Shown here piece after piece: positions 23,662 through 32,015 of a stretch of 64,000 nucleotides of DNA. Made by a program: the position numbers and the translations under genes. The first letter of the stretch is position 1. Every line of letters begins with the position of its first letter. The notes beneath the pieces were generated by a model. It was not told the origin of the DNA. It did not search any database and saw only the letters and a program-made list of their open reading frames with translations. Origin of the DNA: Pseudomonas sp. GL-B-19 (lineage in GTDB: Bacteria; Pseudomonadota; Gammaproteobacteria; Pseudomonadales; Pseudomonadaceae); contig NZ_JAHBDK010000020.1 of NCBI RefSeq assembly GCF_019956415.1, positions 1 through 64,000 on the forward strand, written 5' to 3'.

Positions 23662-24549
23662 ATGAGTTATTACCAGCCGGGCATTCTCGCCACCCCCGTT
23701 CCGCCTCAAGCCCGCCATATGTTCTTCGCCCTCGAATCCGCCGAAGCATTGCCGGTTGCGCTCAACAACTTGATGCAACTGGTGGACTGGAAGTCGGCTG
23801 TCGTCGGTTTCGGGGCATCGCTGGTCAAGGCATTGCACGCGCAGATCGATGGCCTGCGAGCCTTTCCGGCGTTGACCGGGGTTGGTGTCGATAACCCGTC
23901 GACGCAACACGCACTCTGGTGCTGGTTGCACGGCGTCGACCGGGGTGAATTGCTCAATCGCAGCCAGGCCATCGAAGCCGCTCTGGCGCCGGCCCTGCGC
24001 CTGGTGCAGATGAACGAAACCTTCCGCCACATGACCGGCCATGACCTGACCGGTTACGAAGACGGCACCGAAAACCCGCACGACGACGCCGCTGTCGCCG
24101 CCGCACTGTTGAGCGAAGGCGCGGAAGGCCTGGTCGGTGGCAGCTTTGCCGCGATCCAGCAGTGGCAGCATGACCTCAAAGGCTTCCACGCGATGCCGTC
24201 CCATGAGAAGGACAACATTATGGGCCGTCGTTTGAGCGACAACGAAGAGCTCGACGATGCGCCGGTCTCGGCTCACGTCAAACGCACCGCCCAGGAAAGC
24301 TTCGCGCCCGAGGCATTCATCGTCCGTCGTTCGATGCCATGGATCGAAGGTGATCACGCGGGCCTGATGTTCCTTGCGTTCGGCTTTTCCCTCGACGCCT
24401 TTGAAGCGCAACTGCGGCGCATGAGCGGTCTGGAAGACGGCATCACAGACGGCTTGTACCGCATCAGTCGACCGATCACCGGCGGCTACTACTGGTGCCC
24501 ACCGCTCAAGGACGGTCAGCTGGACCTGCGCGCTTTGCGCATTGGCTAA
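23662..24549 (+). CDS. DyP-type haem peroxidase
   Basis: This 295-aa protein has the family signature G-x-x-D-G as GYEDGTENP (about residues 132-140), whose Asp is the distal catalytic residue. It also has the conserved VKRTAQESF and VRRSMPW region near the proximal haem His. DyP peroxidases oxidise dyes and aromatic compounds with hydrogen peroxide. AAGGAG before the ATG at 23662 is strong. There is no signal peptide, so it is cytoplasmic or encapsulated. It is followed 16 bp later by a Gfo/Idh/MocA gene on the same strand. Confidence 0.9.
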   Translation: MSYYQPGILATPVPPQARHMFFALESAEALPVALNNLMQLVDWKSAVVGFGASLVKALHAQIDGLRAFPALTGVGVDNPSTQHALWCWLHGVDRGELLNRSQAIEAALAPALRLVQMNETFRHMTGHDLTGYEDGTENPHDDAAVAAALLSEGAEGLVGGSFAAIQQWQHDLKGFHAMPSHEKDNIMGRRLSDNEELDDAPVSAHVKRTAQESFAPEAFIVRRSMPWIEGDHAGLMFLAFGFSLDAFEAQLRRMSGLEDGITDGLYRISRPITGGYYWCPPLKDGQLDLRALRIG

Positions 24550-24565
24550 CGAACAGGAGATGAAC

Positions 24566-25534
24566 ATGGACGTGGTGCGTTGGGGCATGATTGGTTGTGG
24601 CAGTGTCGCCGAGCGCAAGAGCGGGCCGGCCTTTTACAAGGCGCCCGGCTCGGCGTTGGTGGCGGTGATGGGGCGGCGTATCGACGCGGTGACGGATTAC
24701 GCCACACGCCATGGCATCGCCCGGGTGTACACCGACGCGCAAGCGCTGATCAATGATCCCGAGGTGGACGCGGTGTACATCGCCACGCCACCAGACAGTC
24801 ATCACGCCTACAGCCTGTTGGTAGCCGCCGCCGGCAAACATTGCTGTGTGGAAAAACCGATGTCGCTGAATGCCGGGCAAAGCCGCGAGATGGAAAAGGT
24901 TTTTGCCAACGCTGGATTGCACCTGTTCGTTTCCTACTACCGACGCTCGCTGCCGCGCTTCCAGCAAGTGCGTCAGTGGCTGGAAGCGGGGCGGATAGGC
25001 GAGGTCCGGCACCTGACCTGGACGCTGACCAAAGCCCCGTCGCCAATCGATCTGGGCGGCATGCACAACTGGCGCACAGACCCGGGCATTGCCGGTGGCG
25101 GTTACTTCGCTGACCTCGCCAGCCACGGGTTTGACCTGTTCCAGTACCTGCTCGGTGACATCACCGACGTCGCCGCTTTCACCGCGCGACAGGCCGGGCT
25201 GTATACCGCCGAAGATGCCGTCAGCGCCAGTTGGCGGTTTGCTTCCGGCGCAACGGGTATGGGCTGCTGGAACTTCGTGGCGGATCGTCGCGAGGACCGG
25301 GTCGAGGTGATCGGCAGCCAGGGCCGAATCAGTTTTTCGGTGTTCGATGAGCATCCGGTGCAGCTTCACGCGGATGAACATATCAGCCTGCACATCGATC
25401 ATCACGAACACATCCAGTGGCATCACGTGCTGGGCATCAACGCGCATATTCGCGGCGAAGCGCAGCATCCGGCAGTGGCCGGGGAAGCGCTGAAAACCGA
25501 TTGGGTGATGGACCAGATCCTCAAGCGCCACTAG
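24566..25534 (+). CDS. Gfo/Idh/MocA-family oxidoreductase
   Basis: This 322-aa NAD(P)-dependent dehydrogenase begins with a Rossmann motif GMIGCGSVAE (about residues 8-17). The signature CVEKPMSLNAGQ supplies the catalytic Lys of the E-K-P motif near residue 96. A C-terminal sheet domain follows, with GGGYFADLASHGFDL. The substrate is usually a sugar or polyol. The ATG at 24566 is chosen because CAGGAG precedes it by 7 nt; upstream in-frame codons are too close to that site. It is probably co-transcribed with the DyP gene, and a large palindrome at 25555 ends the unit. Confidence 0.88.
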   Translation: MDVVRWGMIGCGSVAERKSGPAFYKAPGSALVAVMGRRIDAVTDYATRHGIARVYTDAQALINDPEVDAVYIATPPDSHHAYSLLVAAAGKHCCVEKPMSLNAGQSREMEKVFANAGLHLFVSYYRRSLPRFQQVRQWLEAGRIGEVRHLTWTLTKAPSPIDLGGMHNWRTDPGIAGGGYFADLASHGFDLFQYLLGDITDVAAFTARQAGLYTAEDAVSASWRFASGATGMGCWNFVADRREDRVEVIGSQGRISFSVFDEHPVQLHADEHISLHIDHHEHIQWHHVLGINAHIRGEAQHPAVAGEALKTDWVMDQILKRH

Positions 25535-25554
25535 CGCCCACTGAACCACACCGA

Positions 25555-25703
25555 TGTAGCAGCTGAGGAGCACCGCGAGACTGCGTCCGGCGGCGCAGCC
25601 GTCGTAAACCCTGCATGCAAGGTTTTCCTGACACACCGCACTCTCTGATTTCACGACGGCTGCGCCGCCGGACGCAGCCTCGCGGTGCTCCGCAGCTGCT
25701 ACA
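25555..25703. repeat. Large REP-type inverted repeat
   Basis: Arms of about 50 bp (25555-25606 and 25653-25703) start and end with TGTAGCAGCTG and CAGCTGCTACA and share AGCACCGCGAG and CTGCGTCCGGCGGCGCAG. Related palindromes occur at 57943-58075 and, as a half, near 23568. It follows a gene end and could stabilise mRNA or end transcription. Confidence 0.8.
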
Positions 25704-25790
25704 AAGGATTGTGCTCGTTCGGCGAATCTAACCTTATGCTCAAACAGTATTTCTCAACCCTCATCGGGCCTCTCTAAGATCACGTCATAA

Positions 25791-25804
25791 CTCGTTATAA
25801 CAAG
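25791..25804. promoter_or_regulatory. HutC-type operator upstream of the GntR gene
   Basis: CTCGTTATAACAAG is a 14-bp palindrome with one mismatched pair around a GTTATAAC core, the form bound by HutC-subfamily GntR regulators. It ends 9 bp before the regulator's ATG, so it fits autoregulation of the whole operon. Confidence 0.5.
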
Positions 25805-25813
25805 TGATCTGCC

Positions 25814-26566
25814 ATGACCGATAACGTTCTATCCCTCAGTAGCGTCCCGTTACACACCCAACTGCGTGACGTGCTGCGCGCCCGCATCCTCGACGGTGAA
25901 TACCCGCAAGACAGCCAGATGCCTTCCGAAAGCGAACTCGGCGCGCTGTTCAAAGTCAGCCGGATCACCGTGCGCCAGGCCTTGGGAGATCTGCAGAAAG
26001 AAGGGCTGATCTTCAAGATTCACGGCAAAGGCACCTTCGTCGCCAAACCGAAAACCTTCCAGAACGTCAGCACGCTGCAAGGCCTGGCCGAGTCCATGAC
26101 CGGTCGCGGCTACGAGGTGATCAACCGCCTGCGCAGCTTCAAATTCATCGCCGCCGACAAACTTGTCGCCGAGCGCTTGCAGGTCGCTGAAGGTGAAATC
26201 GTGGCACAGATCAAACGGTTGCGGCTGATCAACCGCGAGCCGATCTCGCTGGAAATTACCTACCTGCCCAAAACCCTCGGCGAACGGCTGGAGAAGTCTG
26301 ATCTGGTCACCCGCGATATTTTCCTGATCCTCGAAAACGACTGCGGCCTGGTCCTCGGTCACGCCGACCTGGCCATCGATGCGGTCTTGGCCGACAGCGA
26401 CCTGACTCACGCGCTGAACGTCGAACCGGGCTCGCCGATCATGCGCATCGAGCGCCTGACCCACGATGCCAGCGGCCAACCCGTGGACTTCGAACACCTT
26501 TACTACCGTGGCGATGCCTTCCAGTACCGCTTGCGGATCGACCGGCAAAAAGGGACGCAGGCATGA
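25814..26566 (+). CDS. GntR-family regulator, HutC/UTRA subfamily
   Basis: This 250-aa protein has a winged helix-turn-helix at residues 12-78 (DSQMPSESELGALFKVSRIT, VRQALGDLQKEGLI, HGKGTFV) and a UTRA ligand-binding domain from about residue 95, with RLRLINREPISLEITYLP and SPIMRIERL. Its stop overlaps the start of the AprA-like gene by 4 bp (ATGA), so regulator and enzyme are made from one message. A palindrome fitting its subfamily precedes it. It probably represses the operon until the imported substrate or a product binds; ligand unknown. Confidence 0.9.
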   Translation: MTDNVLSLSSVPLHTQLRDVLRARILDGEYPQDSQMPSESELGALFKVSRITVRQALGDLQKEGLIFKIHGKGTFVAKPKTFQNVSTLQGLAESMTGRGYEVINRLRSFKFIAADKLVAERLQVAEGEIVAQIKRLRLINREPISLEITYLPKTLGERLEKSDLVTRDIFLILENDCGLVLGHADLAIDAVLADSDLTHALNVEPGSPIMRIERLTHDASGQPVDFEHLYYRGDAFQYRLRIDRQKGTQA

Positions 26567-28308
26567 CGCACAGCTCAATAACCAGAAGCACTTTGGAGCA
26601 GGAATACGACATCGTCGTGATCGGTGGCGGCACTGCGGGGCCGATGGCGGCGATCAAGGCCAAGGAACGCAACCGCGACCTGCGCGTGTTGTTGATCGAC
26701 AAGGCCAACGTCAAACGTAGCGGCGCGATCAGCATGGGCATGGACGGGCTGAACAACGCGATCATTCCCGGCCACTCGACGCCCGAGCAGTACACCAAGG
26801 AAATCACCATCGCCAACGACGGCATCGTCAATCAGGCAGCGGTGTACGCCTACGCGACTCACAGCTTTGAAACCATCGAGCAACTGGACCGATGGGGCGT
26901 GAAATTCGAGAAGGACGAGACCGGCGACTACGCGGTGAAAAAGGTCCACCACATGGGCGCTTACGTGCTGCCGATGCCGGAAGGGCATGACATCAAAAAG
27001 GTTTTGTATCGCCAGTTGAAACGGGCACGGGTCAGCATCACCAATCGCCTGGTCTGCACCCGATTACTGACCGATGAAGAGGGCGCGGTCAACGGTGTGA
27101 TGGGCTTCGATTGCCGCACCGCGGACTTCCATGTGATCAAGGCCAAAGCGGTGATTCTGTGCTGCGGGGCCGCCGGGCGCCTGGGGTTGCCATCCTCGGG
27201 ATACTTGATGGGCACCTACGAAAACCCGACCAATGCCGGCGACGGTTACGCCATGGCCTATCACGCCGGTGCCGAACTGGCGAACCTGGAATGCTTCCAG
27301 ATCAACCCGCTGATCAAGGACTACAACGGCCCGGCCTGCGCCTACGTCACCGGTCCCTTGGGAGGCTACACCGCCAACAACAAGGGCGAACGCTTCATCG
27401 AGTGTGACTACTGGAGCGGCCAGATGATGTGGGAGTTCCACCAGGAACTCGAAAGCGGCAACGGCCCGGTGTTTCTCAAACTCGATCACCTGGCCGAGGA
27501 AACCATCCAGAACATCGAAGAGATCCTGCACAGCAACGAACGCCCGAGTCGCGGCCAGTTTCACGCCAATCGCGGGACTGACTACCGCACGCAGATGGTC
27601 GAGATGCACATCTCCGAGATCGGTTTTTGCAGTGGGCATTCGGCGTCGGGTGTGTGGGTCAACGAGCGAGCGGAAACTTCGGTCAAGGGTTTGTACTCGG
27701 CGGGTGACATGGCAGCAGTGCCGCACAACTACATGCTCGGCGCGTTCACCTATGGCTGGTTTGCCGGCACCAACGCGGCGGACTTTGTCGTCGGGCGCGA
27801 GTTTACATCGCTGGATGTGGATCAAATCGAAACCGAAAAAGCCCGGGTTTACGCACCGCTGGACCGCGAACACGGCCTGCCACCTGCGCAAGTCGAGTAC
27901 AAGCTGCGGCGTTTTGTGAACGACTACCTGCAACCGCCGAAAGTAACGAAGAAAATGCAGATCGGCCTGCAACGCTTCAGCGATATCCAGCGCGACCTCG
28001 ATCAGATCAAGGCCCACAACGCCCACGAACTGATGCGCGCCATGGAAGTCAGCATGATCCGCGACTGCGCCGAAATGGCCGCCCGCGCCTCACTGTTCCG
28101 CGCCGAAAGCCGCTGGGGGCTTTACCACTATCGGGTCGATCACCCGCAACGCAACGACAGTGACTGGTTCTGCCATTGCCACTTGAAGAAGGGTGAGGAC
28201 GGTCTGATGACCAGTTTCAAGAAAGCCGTCGAGCCTTACATTATTCCGCTGGACGCCGATGAAATGCAGGCTTACGACCGGCTGCGGGTCGGCGCCTTTG
28301 CGGCCTGA
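26563..28308 (+). CDS. AprA-like FAD oxidoreductase (fumarate reductase/APS reductase flavoprotein superfamily)
   Basis: This 581-aa flavoprotein has an FAD-binding motif IVVIGGGTAGPMAA (17-30) and the flavin-loop segment DKANVKRSGAISMG, close to the KANxxRSGA region of dissimilatory APS reductase alpha subunits. It also has YSAGDMAAVPHNYMLGAFTYG near residue 385. The next gene is an AprB-like ferredoxin, which supports an AprBA-type complex. Organisms of this type do not respire sulfate, so the substrate must be something else, possibly a sulfur-containing or other small anion brought in by the ABC transporter encoded downstream. It is cytoplasmic with no signal peptide. The function is inferred by homology and context. 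Confidence 0.82.
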   Translation: MTHSSITRSTLEQEYDIVVIGGGTAGPMAAIKAKERNRDLRVLLIDKANVKRSGAISMGMDGLNNAIIPGHSTPEQYTKEITIANDGIVNQAAVYAYATHSFETIEQLDRWGVKFEKDETGDYAVKKVHHMGAYVLPMPEGHDIKKVLYRQLKRARVSITNRLVCTRLLTDEEGAVNGVMGFDCRTADFHVIKAKAVILCCGAAGRLGLPSSGYLMGTYENPTNAGDGYAMAYHAGAELANLECFQINPLIKDYNGPACAYVTGPLGGYTANNKGERFIECDYWSGQMMWEFHQELESGNGPVFLKLDHLAEETIQNIEEILHSNERPSRGQFHANRGTDYRTQMVEMHISEIGFCSGHSASGVWVNERAETSVKGLYSAGDMAAVPHNYMLGAFTYGWFAGTNAADFVVGREFTSLDVDQIETEKARVYAPLDREHGLPPAQVEYKLRRFVNDYLQPPKVTKKMQIGLQRFSDIQRDLDQIKAHNAHELMRAMEVSMIRDCAEMAARASLFRAESRWGLYHYRVDHPQRNDSDWFCHCHLKKGEDGLMTSFKKAVEPYIIPLDADEMQAYDRLRVGAFAA

Positions 28309-28333
28309 GCATCACCAAAAGAGAGACCGCCAA

Positions 28334-28579
28334 ATGGCCTATCAACCCCAGGAAATCTTCTTTCGCTCCAACGCGCCGGTAACGGTCGACGAGGATCTTT
28401 GCATCGCCCACAAAGGCTGCACCGTGTGCGTCGACGTCTGCCCGATGGATCTGCTGGCGATCAACCCTGCCACGCAAAAAGCCTATATGGCGTTCGACGA
28501 ATGCTGGTACTGCATGCCCTGTGAAAAGGACTGCCCGACCGGAGCGGTGAAAGTTGAAATTCCTTACCTGTTGCGCTGA
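28334..28579 (+). CDS. AprB-like 2x[4Fe-4S] ferredoxin
   Basis: This 81-aa protein has two Cys clusters. The first, CIAHKGCTVCVDVCPMDLL, has a longer first spacing (C-x5-C-x2-C-x3-C-P), as in AprB. The second, CWYCMPCEKDCPTGA, has the normal C-x2-C-x2-C-x3-C-P spacing. It also shares W-Y/E-C aromatic residues near the clusters and lacks the long AprB tail. It starts 25 bp after the flavoprotein and should pass electrons to or from its FAD. The pair looks like a minimal AprBA-type module. Confidence 0.85.
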   Translation: MAYQPQEIFFRSNAPVTVDEDLCIAHKGCTVCVDVCPMDLLAINPATQKAYMAFDECWYCMPCEKDCPTGAVKVEIPYLLR

Positions 28580-28614
28580 GTGAGCGCATTCAATCTCCAT
28601 TGAATGACAGGACG

Positions 28615-28722
28615 CCTTCGCGAGCAGGCTCGCTCCCACAGGGAAATGCATTCCAGTCAGGGAAATGCATTCCAACAGGGAAATGCAATCTAAATGTGGG
28701 AGCGAGCCTGCTCGCGAAGAGG
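28615..28722. repeat. REP pair enclosing three ~18-bp tandem repeats
   Basis: CTTCGCGAGCAGGCTCGCTCC (within 28615-28640) and its inverted copy (28695-28720) enclose three head-to-tail copies of CAGGGAAATGCATTCCA(GT), at 28639-28657, 28658-28675 and 28676-28693, the last diverged. It separates the ferredoxin from the ABC genes and may fold into a long hairpin. Confidence 0.8.
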
Positions 28723-28847
28723 CCAGCCCAGACAACAAAAAGCCATCCGGCAACACCGGACGCCAGCTTCAAACACCCCTCGTTTCCCACCGCGCCCAGA
28801 TCGTGGCGGAGACGAACACTCAATAAACGATTCGAGGGGATACACCT

Positions 28848-30251
28848 ATGTTGCGTGCAGCATTAGCCGGTCTGGTACTGGCCTCATTCACCCTGTCGGC
28901 CTCCGCCGAAACCATCCGCATTGCCATCGGCACCCAGGACACCACCATCAATTGCGCCGCCGGCGGATTGCTGATTCGTGAACTGGGTCTGCTCGATAAA
29001 TACCTGCCTCACGACGGCCAATACAAAGACGCCAAATACGAGGTCGAGTGGAAAAACTTCACCAGTGGCGCACCGCTGACCAACGAAATGGTCGCCGGCA
29101 AACTCGACTTCGGCGCCATGGCCGATTTCCCCGGCTCGTTCAACGGCGTGGCGTTCGAAACCGCCGGTAAACACAGCCTGTTCATCAGCGTGCTCTCGGG
29201 CAGCATCAAGGGCAGCGGCAACGGCATCGTGGTGCCGAGTGCTTCGGGTGTGCAGTCGTTGGCAGAGTTGAAGGGCAAAACCATTTCCGTGCCGTTCGCC
29301 TCGACGGCCCATGGGATGTTGCTGCGTGCCGTGGCGGCCCAGGGTTGGGACCCGCTCAAAGACGTCAACATCATCGCCCAACCGCCAGAAGTCGCAGGCT
29401 CTGCGTTACAGGCCGGGAAGATCGACGCTCACGCCGATTTCGTGCCGTTTGCCGAACTGTTCCCGAGCCGTGGGTTTGCTCGCAAGATTTACGACGGCGC
29501 CCAGGCCGGCGCACCGACGTTCCACGGCGCGTTGGTGGATCAGGCGTACGCGAAGAAGTACCCGGAAATCGTCGTCGCTTATCTGCGGGCGAGCCTCGAG
29601 GCCAATCAGTTGCTGGCGGCTGAGCCGGAGAAGTACAGCGAACTGATCGCCAAAGTCACCGGCGTCGATGCCGAGGTCAACTACCTGTTCCATGGCCCGC
29701 TCGGCGTGCAAACCCGCGACCTGAGCTGGAAGCCGGAATACCGTCAGGCGGTGGGCACCGCCATCGATACGCTCAAGTTGTTGAAGAAGGCTGATCGCGG
29801 TCTCGATCTCAATACCTTTATCGACGATCAGTACATCCGCGCTGCGTTCAAGGCTTCGAACCTGGATTACACCGCGCAACTGACCAACTACGAGCAGACG
29901 CCTCTGAAGGCAGTGGATGCGGCGAGCGGTAAAGCGATCACTGACTTCAGTCATGTGGCGGAAATCTGGGTGCGCGGAGAGCCGAAGGTTCGGCAGTACG
30001 CCTCGGCGCAAGCGGCGTTCACCGCGTTGGCCGGTTTGAAGTCGGAAGGCAAAAACATCCGCGCGGTGTATACCCAGGCCAACGACAGCGGGATCAAGTT
30101 GCTGGCGGATCAGGCGTGGTTTGCCAGTGATGCAAAGGGGCAACTCAGCGCCTTCTTGCTCAAAGGTCAGGCCCAACAATTCGCCACGGCCCAGGGCGGA
30201 AAGGTCTTCGACTTCACCGAAGCCACCACCCAGACCGTCACCGCCCGCTAA
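28848..30251 (+). CDS. ABC transporter substrate-binding protein (NrtA/SsuA/TauA type) with NosL-like C-terminus
   Basis: This encodes 467 aa. A signal peptide (MLRAALAGLVLASFTLSASA) sends it to the periplasm. Residues 22-335 form an NMT1/THI5/SsuA-like binding domain (IRIAIGTQDTTINCAAGG, then DFGAMADFPGSFNG). These usually bind nitrate, sulfonates, taurine or pyrimidine precursors. The last ~100 residues (HVAEIWVRGE to GGKVFDFTEA) are extra. FASDAKGQLSAFLLKGQAQQ and FATAQGGKVFDF resemble the NosL fold, which binds metal. It is followed by permease and ATPase genes, with a REP palindrome between. Confidence 0.85.
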   Translation: MLRAALAGLVLASFTLSASAETIRIAIGTQDTTINCAAGGLLIRELGLLDKYLPHDGQYKDAKYEVEWKNFTSGAPLTNEMVAGKLDFGAMADFPGSFNGVAFETAGKHSLFISVLSGSIKGSGNGIVVPSASGVQSLAELKGKTISVPFASTAHGMLLRAVAAQGWDPLKDVNIIAQPPEVAGSALQAGKIDAHADFVPFAELFPSRGFARKIYDGAQAGAPTFHGALVDQAYAKKYPEIVVAYLRASLEANQLLAAEPEKYSELIAKVTGVDAEVNYLFHGPLGVQTRDLSWKPEYRQAVGTAIDTLKLLKKADRGLDLNTFIDDQYIRAAFKASNLDYTAQLTNYEQTPLKAVDAASGKAITDFSHVAEIWVRGEPKVRQYASAQAAFTALAGLKSEGKNIRAVYTQANDSGIKLLADQAWFASDAKGQLSAFLLKGQAQQFATAQGGKVFDFTEATTQTVTAR

Positions 30252-30270
30252 CCCCAGAACACCGAAACCC

Positions 30271-30362
30271 CTGTAGGAGCCGGCTTGCTGGCGATTGCGA
30301 TCCGACATTCAACATTGATGCTGGCTGTCCCGCCGTCTTCGCCAGCAAGCCGGCTCCTACAG
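30271..30362. repeat. REP palindrome between binding-protein and permease genes
   Basis: Arms CTGTAGGAGCCGGCTTGCTG... (30271-30294) and its exact complement (30339-30362) form a 24-bp stem. It sits inside the ABC operon, 19 bp after the binding-protein stop, where such a stem could raise binding-protein yield over the permease. Confidence 0.8.
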
Positions 30363-30384
30363 GTTTGAATTGAGAGGAAGAATT

Positions 30385-31167
30385 GTGTACCGATCTTATG
30401 CACGCTGGATTCCAAGAGCAGCTTCATTGTTGCTCTGCCTGCTGTTCTGGCAACTCGCCGCCAGCGGTCACTGGAACCTCGGCCTGGTCACCTTCGCCAA
30501 CGTCCCGACCCCACTGGCCGTCATCCAGGCCGCGTTGGGCCTCGGCGATTCTGGCAAGCTCGCCCAGCACCTGAGCAGCAGTCTCAGCCGGGTCTTCGCC
30601 GGCTACCTCGCCGCGCTGCTCATCGGCATCGCTCTGGGCGTGGCCATCGGCCGCTCGAAATGGGCCGAAGACTTGCTGCTGCCGCCATTGGAAGTCCTGC
30701 GCCCAGTCCCCGCCGTCGCCTGGATTCCGCTGGCCATTCTCATGTTCCCGTCCTCGGAACTGTCGATGGTCTTCATCACCTTCACCGGCGCGCTGTTCCC
30801 GATTCTGCTCAACACCGTGCACGGCGTCGAAGGCGTCGACCCACGCCTGATCGCCTCGGCCAAAAGCCTTGGGGTAGGGCGTCGGGCGATTCTGCTGGAG
30901 GTGATTTTGCCGGGCGCCGCGCCGAGCATCATCATCGGCCTGGCCATCGGCATGGGCACTTCATGGTTCTGCCTGGTGACGGCGGAAATGATCTCCGGCC
31001 AATACGGCATCGGCTATTACACCTGGGAGTCCTACACCATCCAAAACTACGCCGACATCGTCGTTGGCATGTTGCTGATCGGTGTACTCGGGATGGGCAG
31101 CAGCCTGCTGATCAAACGTCTCGGCGGGCTGTTCACGCCGTGGCACCGACCACGAGGAAAAGCCTGA
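30385..31167 (+). CDS. ABC transporter permease (SsuC/TauC/NrtB type)
   Basis: This 260-aa inner-membrane protein has about six hydrophobic segments and the EAA loop (about residues 150-175: GVDPRLIASAKSLGVGRR...LPGAAPSI) that contacts the ATPase. The sequence PVPAVAWIPLAILMF is typical of the nitrate/sulfonate/taurine permease family. The start is most likely GTG 30385, with GAGGAAG 6-12 nt upstream; a TTG at 30370 overlaps that site. Its stop overlaps the ATPase start (TGATG). Confidence 0.85.
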   Translation: MYRSYARWIPRAASLLLCLLFWQLAASGHWNLGLVTFANVPTPLAVIQAALGLGDSGKLAQHLSSSLSRVFAGYLAALLIGIALGVAIGRSKWAEDLLLPPLEVLRPVPAVAWIPLAILMFPSSELSMVFITFTGALFPILLNTVHGVEGVDPRLIASAKSLGVGRRAILLEVILPGAAPSIIIGLAIGMGTSWFCLVTAEMISGQYGIGYYTWESYTIQNYADIVVGMLLIGVLGMGSSLLIKRLGGLFTPWHRPRGKA

Positions 31168-32015
31168 TGAGCGTGATGCAAACCCCGGAAGGGCGGATTG
31201 ATATTCGCCAGTTGTCCATCGTCCTCGGTGATGGGCCGCAGGCCTTCGAAGCCGTGCAAGGTCTGGATTGCCAGATTGAAGCGGGGCAGTTCGTGTGCAT
31301 TCTCGGGCCGTCCGGTTGCGGCAAATCGACCTTGCTCGGCGCGTTGGCCGGGCACCTGCAACCGCGATCCGGCAGTCTCAACGTCGATGGCGCGCAGGTC
31401 TCGGGCCCGTCGCCGCAGCGCGGCATGGTGTTCCAGCACCACACGCTGTTCCCTTGGCGAACCGTGCGCGACAACGTCGCTTTCGGTTTGAAAATGCGCG
31501 GCATGGGTAAAGCCGAACGCCACGCAACCGCCGATGAAATCCTTGCATTAGTGGGCCTTGAAGGGTTCGCCGAGCGCTGGCCGGATCAGCTCTCCGGCGG
31601 CATGCAACAGCGGGTGGAAATCGCCCGGGTGCTGATCAACCGCCCGCGTCTATTGCTGATGGACGAACCCTTCGGCGCCCTCGACGCGCTGACCCGATTG
31701 AACATGCAGGAACTGCTGCTGGACATCTGGACGCGGATTCGCACCACCGTGGTGTTCGTCACCCATGACATCGACGAAGCATTGTTTCTCGCTGATCGCC
31801 TGCTGGTCATGAGTTCGCGTCCCGGTCGGATCATCGAAGACCTGCGCCTCGACTTCCCAAGGCCACGCACCACCGAACTGGTGACGAGCCATGAGTTTTC
31901 CCGCTTGAAACGCCATTGCCTCGAATTACTGCGTCACGAAGACGGTCGGCAGTTACCGCGCCTGAACCCTCTCGGACTTCCCCCTGAAAACAAACTGCCG
32001 CGATTTGCCCTATGA
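31167..32015 (+). CDS. ABC transporter ATP-binding protein (SsuB/TauB/NrtD type)
   Basis: This 282-aa ATPase has Walker A GPSGCGKST (about 47-55), the Q-loop in GMVFQHHTLFPW, signature LSGGMQQR, Walker B LLLMDEPFGALD and the switch His in FVTHDIDEA. The Phe-Pro-Trp after the Q-loop is typical of importers for nitrate, sulfonates and taurine. Its stop overlaps the ATG of the HEAT-repeat gene by 4 bp (ATGA), showing translational coupling. It powers import with the permease and binding protein. Confidence 0.92.
   Translation: MSVMQTPEGRIDIRQLSIVLGDGPQAFEAVQGLDCQIEAGQFVCILGPSGCGKSTLLGALAGHLQPRSGSLNVDGAQVSGPSPQRGMVFQHHTLFPWRTVRDNVAFGLKMRGMGKAERHATADEILALVGLEGFAERWPDQLSGGMQQRVEIARVLINRPRLLLMDEPFGALDALTRLNMQELLLDIWTRIRTTVVFVTHDIDEALFLADRLLVMSSRPGRIIEDLRLDFPRPRTTELVTSHEFSRLKRHCLELLRHEDGRQLPRLNPLGLPPENKLPRFAL

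Noticed and set aside
23375-23665. Open frame with a lipobox-like LALVLLWWGGVFAALLAGCG segment
   Set aside because: The only start is a TTG far upstream without a ribosome-binding site, the good ATG is in another frame, and the end runs through a REP fragment. It is kept only as a possible decayed gene in the region note.
28639-28693. Three tandem repeats considered as a CRISPR-like array
   Set aside because: The units are directly adjacent with no spacers and lie inside a REP pair; no cas genes are near.
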